The notes beneath the pieces are model-generated. The model did no database searches. It saw nothing but the letters and a program-made list of their open reading frames with translations, and was not told the origin of the DNA. A stretch of DNA of 28,848 nucleotides, from NCBI GenBank assembly GCA_900768245.1, contig CAAGCE010000291.1, positions 1-28,848 on the forward strand, read 5' to 3'. This stretch comes from Oscillospiraceae bacterium. Lineage in GTDB: Bacteria; Bacillota; Clostridia; Oscillospirales; Ruminococcaceae. The position numbers were made by a program, and so were the translations under genes. Of the stretch, positions 23,511-28,848 are shown in pieces (positions within the stretch are counted from its first letter, which is position 1; every line of letters starts with the position of its first letter).

Positions 23511-25443
23511 TGTGTACCTCCTTTGCGAACGGAGGCTTAAATCCTCTTATAAAAGTAATTATATCTTCTGCATAGAGAGGCTTTGAAACATACCCGCCCT
23601 GAATATAATCACAGGACATTTCCGCAACCTTTTCATAGTTATCGGCATTTTCAACACCTTCCGCCGCAGTTTTCATTCCAAGTGACTTAATGAGCGAAAA
23701 AGTGCTTTCAAGCGTTATATTCGCCTTAGGATTATTTAATGATGAGTGTACGACCTTGCTGCTTATTTTAACCATACTGAACGGTATATTATACACATAT
23801 GATATATTTGAATAACCGCTGCCATAATTATCAAGGCAGGCTTTTACGCCTCTCTTTTCCAACTTTTCAATGGTATTTACAACAGAATATGCTGCTCTTG
23901 AAATTGTATACTCGGAAACTATTATCCTTATCATACTCGGGTCTACTCTATATTCATCAAAAGCATTTATCATATTCTGCATTTTATCCAGCTGCTTGCA
24001 CTGATACTCGGAAATCTCTATACCGATATATTCAATGCCGTATTTTGCAGGGTCATATTCTCTGATAAAAGCACATATCTTTTCAAACGCAGTGTTCAGT
24101 ATCTTATTTATATTGCCCATTGTTTCCGCTGCGGATACAAACTCTGCTCTGTCAATAAAGCCAAGCTTTTCATCGTATATCTGCACTACCGCTTCAAGAG
24201 ATGTTACTCTGCGCTCTCTGACGGAATACACAGGCTTATACATAACGTGTATGGAATTTTTATAGTCAACGTGTTCAAGCACTTCCATTATCATTCTTGA
24301 ACGCTTTATTTGTTCAAAGTCATATTCGGAGGCATTTCTGAATTTTATGCCTGACTTATCATTACGGAAATAGTTTATAAAATTGTTCAGCGTTTCATAT
24401 GATGACATATCATCGGGGAAATTTATTCTGCACATCTTTACGGAAATAAGTGTTTCATTTTCTCCGAATTTCCATATTTCAAGGAAACGTTTTTCAGCAT
24501 TGCCGATTTTTTCTCTCAGCTTTTCATTATCAAACTTTGAAAGCTCGATACAGAATGTATCATTTTTTATCCTGTACACCATTGCGTGCTTATCAAAACT
24601 CTGTATGTATTTTTTCAGCTGTACAAGCAGCATATTGCAGGCACTTATTCCAAATGTATGCCCGACAAGTGGCATATCCTCAAATACTGCCACAAGCACG
24701 GTAAATTTCCTGTCAACAGAAAAATTAATATTCATTTTCTGCTCAAAGGCAAGGTCGTTATACGCTCCTGTCACCATATCGATTTTGGCACGGGGGTTCT
24801 GTATCATAAAGAAAAGAATAAGTGCGCTGAGGGATATTGCACAGGTTTCAACAAGCTCTGTCGGAATGAAGTACTGTATAAGCACAGATGCTATAGTGAG
24901 CATTACAGCCACAAATACAGCTGTCTTATGCATAAATGCATATTTCTTTCTGTTTGCAATAGTATATATCGTGCCGAACACAAGATAAAATGCCGCAATT
25001 ATATAGATCGATATGATACCGCCGCATCGTGAATATATGCCGTTTCGGTCGATCGCAAATATATAGTTTGTCCAATAATTCATCAGAATAAGCACTATTC
25101 CGAGAAATGCAGGAAAACAAAGGGCGAATTTAAATCCAAATGATATTTCCTTATAGCTTTTTATCATACTCACCATATAGATAAAAAGCAGCGGCAGACA
25201 TATAAAATGCAGTATATAATACCCAATATTGCATAGCTGTGCCAGCCATACAGGACAAATTCCGCCATTTACTGCCAATGTAAGCTCATACAATGCACAG
25301 AAAACGCCTGTCATCATATTGCAGATTATCAGGACTGCAAATATTATATTCTGAAACACAGGTATTTTCTTTATATCCCTTAGATTCAGGAGCATTACTA
25401 TCGAAAGGACAACTGTTGCAGCGATGTAATACAAATTCCGCAT
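23500..25443 (-). CDS. Membrane GGDEF-EAL paralogue with degenerate EAL (pseudo-enzyme)
   Basis: This paralogue of the next gene is about 647 residues, with about seven N-terminal helices, a degenerate GGDEF (KNDTF) and an EAL-fold domain that has lost catalytic positions. Numbering from the in-frame GTG at 25455: EAL is EAV (421-423), the metal-ligand Asn is Glu480, the ELTE Glu is Ile512 and the second Asp is Asn543. Lys563, Glu599 and Gln619 remain. It is probably catalytically dead and may bind c-di-GMP, sense a signal, or regulate its partner by heterodimerising. The ATG at 25443 is chosen (GAGAGG just upstream), though GTG 25455 is possible. First gene of a two-gene operon. Confidence 0.88.
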   Translation of the reverse strand: MRNLYYIAATVVLSIVMLLNLRDIKKIPVFQNIIFAVLIICNMMTGVFCALYELTLAVNGGICPVWLAQLCNIGYYILHFICLPLLFIYMVSMIKSYKEISFGFKFALCFPAFLGIVLILMNYWTNYIFAIDRNGIYSRCGGIISIYIIAAFYLVFGTIYTIANRKKYAFMHKTAVFVAVMLTIASVLIQYFIPTELVETCAISLSALILFFMIQNPRAKIDMVTGAYNDLAFEQKMNINFSVDRKFTVLVAVFEDMPLVGHTFGISACNMLLVQLKKYIQSFDKHAMVYRIKNDTFCIELSKFDNEKLREKIGNAEKRFLEIWKFGENETLISVKMCRINFPDDMSSYETLNNFINYFRNDKSGIKFRNASEYDFEQIKRSRMIMEVLEHVDYKNSIHVMYKPVYSVRERRVTSLEAVVQIYDEKLGFIDRAEFVSAAETMGNINKILNTAFEKICAFIREYDPAKYGIEYIGIEISEYQCKQLDKMQNMINAFDEYRVDPSMIRIIVSEYTISRAAYSVVNTIEKLEKRGVKACLDNYGSGYSNISYVYNIPFSMVKISSKVVHSSLNNPKANITLESTFSLIKSLGMKTAAEGVENADNYEKVAEMSCDYIQGGYVSKPLYAEDIITFIRGFKPPFAKEVHNAV

Positions 25444-25494
25444 ATTACCTCTCACTTCCCATATTATAGGTCGCTTTAAAGTTACTTTATGTTA

Positions 25495-25523
25495 ATTATA
25501 ACACATCATATTTCATTATGCAA
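25495..25523 (-). promoter_or_regulatory. Promoter of the GGDEF-EAL operon
   Basis: Minus strand TTGCAT (25518-25523), 17 bases, TATAAT (25495-25500). Confidence 0.65.
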
Positions 25524-25586
25524 CCCAAAGTCTATGTTTTTGTGGATATTTCAGCTAATCATACAGATTTTTTCTTTGGAAAGGAT

Positions 25587-25682
25587 CAATGCCCTCAGTA
25601 AAAGCTCACACTATGCCGGATTTGGTGAATTATAAGCTGCGGTTCAGGCCAAAGTCGGCTTCCCAAATAAAAAATAAAAAAA
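25587..25682 (+). repeat. A-tailed interspersed repeat, subfamily B, copy 1
   Basis: CAATGCCCTCAGTAAAAG at the start is shared with subfamily A. The middle (CTATGCCGG, GAATTATAAGCTGCG) is shared with 7989-8080. The end (CAAAGTCGGCTTCCC plus AAATAAAAAATAAAAA) is shared with all. It links the subfamilies, because its 3' end also matches the GC-rich subfamily C. Confidence 0.8.
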
Positions 25683-25722
25683 GACGGAACAAAAGGCGGA
25701 TAAAAACAGCTTTTTGACGGTA

Positions 25723-25751
25723 TTGCATTTTATTTTCTTTTGTGCTAAAAT
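25723..25751 (+). promoter_or_regulatory. Promoter of ybaK
   Basis: TTGCAT (25723-25728), 17 bases, TAAAAT (25746-25751). Confidence 0.55.
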
Positions 25752-25807
25752 TCATTATGATATGCCGAAAAGCGGCATTGAAATTTTTATGGAAAGAGAT
25801 GTTTTAT

Positions 25808-26278
25808 ATGAACAAGACAAATGCAGTTCGTATGCTTGAAGCTGCGGGTATCAAATTCCGTACTGCTGAATATAAAGTTGATGAAAATGACCTCTCAGGT
25901 ATGCACGTTGCCGAACAGCTCGGTCAGCCGCCTGAACAGGTTTTCAAAACGCTGGTGCTCAAGGGTGAAAAAACAGGGTATCTCGTATGCTGTATCCCTG
26001 TAAACGCAGAGCTTGACCTGAAAAAAGCCGCTAAGGCTGCTAAGGACAAAAAGGTCGAAATGCTTCATATGAAGGACCTTTTATCCGTTACAGGCTATAT
26101 CAGAGGCGGCTGCTCACCTGTCGGAATGAAGAAAAAGTTTCCGACATTTATTGATGAAACGGCTATACTTTTCGATGAGATCGCTGTAAGCGCAGGTATC
26201 AGAGGTGCTCAGATAATCGTTGAGCCAAATGCTCTTTGTGAATATGTTGAGGCGGAATTTGTTGATCTGACAATGTAA
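25808..26278 (+). CDS. ybaK: Cys-tRNA(Pro)/Cys-tRNA(Cys) deacylase YbaK
   Basis: The 156-residue YbaK/ProX-type editing domain hydrolyses mischarged Cys-tRNA(Pro). Family features are the start MNKTNAVRMLEAAGI, FKTLVLKGEKTGYLVCCIP with the conserved Lys and the strand after it, AAKAAKDKKVEML, and GYIRGGCSPVGMKKKFPTFID. The ATG at 25808 follows GGAAAGAGATG. The longer in-frame opening (25742) overlaps the promoter. A small membrane-protein gene follows after 13 bases, so they are likely one operon. Confidence 0.92.
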   Translation: MNKTNAVRMLEAAGIKFRTAEYKVDENDLSGMHVAEQLGQPPEQVFKTLVLKGEKTGYLVCCIPVNAELDLKKAAKAAKDKKVEMLHMKDLLSVTGYIRGGCSPVGMKKKFPTFIDETAILFDEIAVSAGIRGAQIIVEPNALCEYVEAEFVDLTM

Positions 26279-26291
26279 GAAAGGTGCTTTT

Positions 26292-26747
26292 ATGGGCAGG
26301 TTGTTTTTATTTGCCGCTGCGCTTATTATGGGTGCGGTATGCGTTTTTTTCTCGGTCAAGCTGCAAAGGCAGCGTACTTTACATATTGGTGAACTTGACC
26401 GTTTTTTGAAAAAATGCCAAAAATACGAGGCGGAAATACTTGATGTGAAAAAGCTTACCTCTGATAAGGATAAAAAGCCGATATACACGGTAATACTGCG
26501 TTTCCGTGACGAAGAGCAGCGCAAGACCATTATCCACCGCTACACAGATTCAAAGCATAAAAAATATTCCGTGGGCGGCAGGCTGTCCGTTTTTTACTGC
26601 GAAGAAACCGATTCTGCCTGCATTGAAAATGACAACACTTTAAAGCGCAGAGCCGATCTATGCAGAGCATTCTCTGTTTTACTGATAATTTTGTCTATAA
26701 TCATTATATTTTCCGCTGTGGCATTATGCTTTTTTGTTAATAAGTGA
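26292..26747 (+). CDS. Small DUF3592-like membrane protein
   Basis: The protein is 151 residues with a membrane helix at each end (about 3-22 and 125-148). The roughly 100-residue soluble segment between them is beta-rich (YEAEILDVKK, PIYTVILRFRDEE, YSVGGRLSVFYC). This two-helix layout with an intervening strand-rich domain and a (Y/V)xVGxxxxVxY motif is that of DUF3592-like proteins of unknown function. AAAGGTGC precedes the ATG, 13 bases after ybaK. Confidence 0.65.
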   Translation: MGRLFLFAAALIMGAVCVFFSVKLQRQRTLHIGELDRFLKKCQKYEAEILDVKKLTSDKDKKPIYTVILRFRDEEQRKTIIHRYTDSKHKKYSVGGRLSVFYCEETDSACIENDNTLKRRADLCRAFSVLLIILSIIIIFSAVALCFFVNK

Positions 26748-26840
26748 GAATATATAAAAAATCCCTTAGGATCGAAAAAATATCGTGATGTAAATTGTAT
26801 TACTTACAGAACAACAAAATTCTGCTTTTTATTTTTTTAT

Positions 26841-27033
26841 GGTCACCTCTAAAAACCATAGTACCTCAGATGCGCAGCCGGATTTTTCGTCAGATCGTAT
26901 AGAAATTTCGCAATTATTGCAAAGCAAGAATTTGCATACATGCCGTATGTCAAGAAATTTATGTGCAGGATGACGGAAAATATGCAAGCAGATGAGGTGC
27001 TAAAGCTTTAGCCGGTGGTTTTTAGAGGTGACC
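26841..27033. mobile_element. 193-bp MITE (non-autonomous transposable element)
   Basis: Perfect 18-bp terminal inverted repeats GGTCACCTCTAAAAACCA (26841-26858) and its complement (27016-27033) are flanked by TTAT on both sides, a likely 4-bp target duplication. The interior continues as an imperfect palindrome (GTACCTCAGATGC near 26861 against GCAGATGAGGTGC near 26989; ATTTTTCGTCAG against ATGACGGAAAAT). It has no reading frame of its own. The ends resemble IS5-like termini, but the family is a guess. Its right end carries GAGGTGA, which lies at ribosome-site distance from the sigma gene ATG. Confidence 0.85.
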
Positions 27034-27035
27034 TT

Positions 27036-27629
27036 ATGGGGGGAAAAATAAAAATGAATTCTGCAGCTGATGAGAAGCAGCTTGTCAATACAAGCACCGC
27101 TGCTTCTGACAGTTTTGAATTCGGAACGGACGAATACATAAGGTATATCATTGAGAAATATTCTTCAACTATTATAAAATTATGCTACACATATGTAAAA
27201 AACATCTGTGACGCAGAGGACATCGCTCAGGACGTTCTTGTTTCGCTGCTGAAAAGAAACAAGCCTTTTGAAAGCGATGAACACGAAAAAGCGTGGCTGC
27301 TGCGTACTGCCATAAACAAAAGCAAGAATTATCTCAGGTCAGGCTGGGTAAAACGAACTGTTTCGCTTGACGATACCGTAAACAATGAGCTTTCCGATTC
27401 CGATGAAATTACTGCGAAAGAGGAAAATGAAGTTATGGAAGCGGTTTTGTCCCTGCCGGAAAAGTATCGTACACCGATACACCTTTTCTATTACAATGGC
27501 TATTCGATAAATGAAATAGCTAAGATCATCAACAAAAAGCCCGCTACTGTGGGAACACTTCTTGCCCGTGGACGAAGCAAGCTTAAAACTCTTATGATCG
27601 GAGGTTTTGATGATGAGCAAGTCGATTAA
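27036..27629 (+). CDS. ECF-type RNA polymerase sigma factor
   Basis: The protein is 197 residues. Region 2 (about 30-100) reads IKLCYTYVKNICDAEDIAQD and EKAWLLRTAINKSKNYLR. Region 4 (about 135-190) reads EAVLSLPEKYRTPIHLFYYN and INEIAKIINKKPATVGTLLARGRSKLK. Both core- and promoter-binding regions are complete. Start choice: ATG 27036 lies seven bases after GAGG of the MITE end. ATG 27054 with GGGGGGA upstream is an alternative that would not depend on the MITE. The membrane protein gene downstream overlaps its 3' end by about 17 bases, which is the usual sigma/anti-sigma layout. Confidence 0.9.
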   Translation: MGGKIKMNSAADEKQLVNTSTAASDSFEFGTDEYIRYIIEKYSSTIIKLCYTYVKNICDAEDIAQDVLVSLLKRNKPFESDEHEKAWLLRTAINKSKNYLRSGWVKRTVSLDDTVNNELSDSDEITAKEENEVMEAVLSLPEKYRTPIHLFYYNGYSINEIAKIINKKPATVGTLLARGRSKLKTLMIGGFDDEQVD

Positions 27630-28602
27630 ACAGTACAAAGACGCTATGGACAGCATCAAAATATCCGACAGCTTTATGAAACGCACGGAAACGCTGCTTA
27701 AAGATATTCCCGCTCAAAAGGAACATATAAACCCGCAGCCGAAATGGAAAGTCAACAAAATCACATTTACGGCAGGCGCAGGTCTTGCAGCCTGTATTAT
27801 TGCCGTGATTGCTTTGAAAACAGGTCTTTCAAACAATGATATTGAAAATGAAACCGCTTCCAATCCTAACGTAAGCTACACCTACTATGATTCAGAAATT
27901 ACAGAAACGGAAACAGCAACAGAACGTGTAATGCTTCAGATTGAGGAAGAGGAAATGAACATTGACGGCATTGAACCCATAGAAAACGCTGATGCAGGTG
28001 CAGGTTCGGCTGAAACCTCCATCTCAGCATCATCAAAAACGGAACAGACGACCTCCGCTGTCTCAACAGCTGCACCAAAACAGCCTGCTGCCGAAACAGC
28101 GGCAATAAATGAGTTCCAAGCCGTAACTGAAAACGATGCAGTACAAACCGGTGAAGCTGAAATTTCAGCGGATTTGGTTGAGCCTGCCCCCGAAGCAAAG
28201 CTTCTTTATGACATCAACTATGACAACTCAAATATCGAGCTCCAGACATACATCTCAGAACTCAATAACTCTTCGCAGACACTTTCATCTGATACTGCCC
28301 GTACTATCATTCTGAACATTGCAAACATAGCCTACAACACTCAGCTGACTTCAACAAAAACAAAGTTCAGCTCGGAATTTGTGCTGACCGTGACCGATAA
28401 AACAACAGATGAAGAAAGCTTCACTATCTACCTCACAACAAATCAGTCAATAGTTATAACAAGTCATCTCCAAACAGGTCAGACAAGAAAAACATACCTT
28501 CTTTCAAGTTCTGATTATACATCGATCGAAAAACAGCTTTACCTGTGCTTTGGCAGCGAAAATGATTATGAAGCCTTCGCCGCATTAAAAAGCGGTAAAT
28601 AA
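27613..28602 (+). CDS. Probable membrane-anchored anti-sigma factor
   Basis: The protein is about 329 residues. The N-terminal cytosolic segment (1-48; SKSIKQYKDAMDSIKISDSF) would bind the sigma factor. A single membrane helix lies at about 50-68 (FTAGAGLAACIIAVIAL). A long Thr/Ala/Glu-rich extracytoplasmic linker (about 75-195) is followed by a folded C-terminal domain (about 200-325) that I do not recognise. Anti-sigma function is inferred from position and topology; there is no zinc-finger motif. GGAGG within the sigma gene precedes ATG 27610/27613 and the genes overlap, so they are translationally coupled. Confidence 0.75.
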   Translation: MSKSIKQYKDAMDSIKISDSFMKRTETLLKDIPAQKEHINPQPKWKVNKITFTAGAGLAACIIAVIALKTGLSNNDIENETASNPNVSYTYYDSEITETETATERVMLQIEEEEMNIDGIEPIENADAGAGSAETSISASSKTEQTTSAVSTAAPKQPAAETAAINEFQAVTENDAVQTGEAEISADLVEPAPEAKLLYDINYDNSNIELQTYISELNNSSQTLSSDTARTIILNIANIAYNTQLTSTKTKFSSEFVLTVTDKTTDEESFTIYLTTNQSIVITSHLQTGQTRKTYLLSSSDYTSIEKQLYLCFGSENDYEAFAALKSGK

Positions 28603-28649
28603 TTCGATGCAAAACCTTATGGTTTTACATATATCTTCTCCTATAAAAG

Positions 28650-28690
28650 ATCCGTCGGAGTCCCCCATACTCTGACGGATTTTTTGTTTT
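28650..28690 (+). terminator. Terminator of the sigma/anti-sigma operon
   Basis: ATCCGTCGGAGT (28650-28661) pairs with ACTCTGACGGAT (28669-28680), followed by TTTTTTGTTTTTT. Confidence 0.85.
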
Positions 28691-28785
28691 TTATTTAGAC
28701 GCGCCCAAATTCGCTGAGAATCCAAAGAAAGCAGCCGCGGCGCAAGCATAGCACAAAATCCGATGAGCCAAACAAAAGTAACAGC

Positions 28786-28848
28786 ACCAAAACACTTAAA
28801 GTTTCGGTCAAGCCTTTTCAAAGGCTTGCAGGGTCGAGGGACAGCGTC
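28786..28848. repeat. Palindromic intergenic repeat, cut by the window edge
   Basis: AAGCCTTT-TC-AAAGGCTT (28810-28827) is a perfect 8-bp-arm palindrome. It is followed by GCAGGGTCGAGGGACAGCGTC, which looks like the left half of a second palindrome whose right arm lies outside the window. Similar text is, from memory, common between genes in Ruminococcus-like genomes. No gene is supported in 28691-28848. Confidence 0.5.

Larger units (their letters stand above)
25456..25807. other. Divergent intergenic region (about 350 bases)
   Basis: It holds the promoter of the GGDEF-EAL operon (minus), subfamily B repeat copy 1 and the ybaK promoter (plus). Nothing else is evident. The reading frame opening at 25742 overlaps the promoter and is not used as a start. 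Confidence 0.6.

Noticed and set aside
21591..25443. Diguanylate cyclase activity of the two GGDEF domains
   Set aside because: The signature positions read SNETF and KNDTF, lacking the GG(D/E)EF residues, so synthesis of c-di-GMP is not supported.
26761..26772. Palindrome ATCCCTTAGGAT after the small membrane-protein gene
   Set aside because: The stem is too short and has no T-run; it is not a convincing terminator or operator.
28585..28821. 78-codon minus-strand reading frame
   Set aside because: It spans the operon terminator and the palindromic repeat. The peptide is typical of translated intergenic repeats.
1..28848. CRISPR arrays, tRNA or rRNA genes, attachment sites, replication origin
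   Set aside because: I scanned for regularly spaced repeats and tRNA-like ends and saw none. The repeats present are interspersed, not arrayed.

Overview
The window reads as a chromosomal segment of a low- to mid-GC Gram-positive Clostridia member, most like Ruminococcus or a close Oscillospiraceae relative. Supporting signs are near-consensus vegetative promoters (TTGACA/17/TATAAT type), strong AGGAGG ribosome binding sites with occasional TTG/GTG starts, sporulation-lineage genes (spoVAD, a YaaH/SleL-like LysM-GH18 protein), a DUF4250 protein and LytTR regulators. This placement comes from protein families and sequence style, not from a database match. I saw no rRNA, tRNA, CRISPR array, phage module or intact transposase.

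Layout. 1-380: a rod-like inverted repeat and a short A-tailed repeat, then a promoter. 388-5135: a small ECF-S-like membrane protein translationally coupled to a 1391-residue hybrid sensor kinase (beta-propeller sensor, HisKA, HATPase, REC, HPt). 5337-6850 (minus): DUF4250 protein and LysM-GH18 hydrolase. 7223-8823: orphan LytTR response regulator and an unknown 146-residue protein. 9078-10223: FucO-type lactaldehyde reductase. 10328-12430 (minus): SHOCT protein and the Fe-S carrier ATPase Mrp. 12573-13514: uridine-kinase-like enzyme. 13671-14777 (minus): SGNH hydrolase and an Rrf2 regulator, divergent from a LysR regulator (14998-15909), which is followed by rsmI (16101-16940). 16937-18362 (minus): an NTF2-like/LytTR regulator and a P-loop kinase. 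18649-19683: spoVAD. 19833-25443 (minus): sodium:solute symporter and two adjacent membrane-bound GGDEF-EAL paralogues, one apparently active as a phosphodiesterase and one degenerate. 25808-26747: ybaK and a small membrane protein. 27036-28602: ECF sigma factor and probable membrane anti-sigma factor, with a 193-bp MITE directly upstream. A further palindromic repeat runs off the right edge.

Many genes are regulatory or signalling: a full phosphorelay kinase, two LytTR proteins, Rrf2, LysR, a sigma/anti-sigma pair and a c-di-GMP pair. Most are single genes or two-gene operons with their own recognisable promoter and terminator.

The most unusual signal is outside the genes. Eight short (about 75-110 bp) interspersed repeats in three related subfamilies all end in a similar motif (roughly CAAAGYCGGCTTCCC) followed by an A-rich tail of the form AAATAAAAAATAAAA. 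They lie only between genes, and look like a SINE-like or otherwise mobilised small element. A separate MITE has a terminal inverted repeat that appears to supply the Shine-Dalgarno sequence of the ECF sigma gene.
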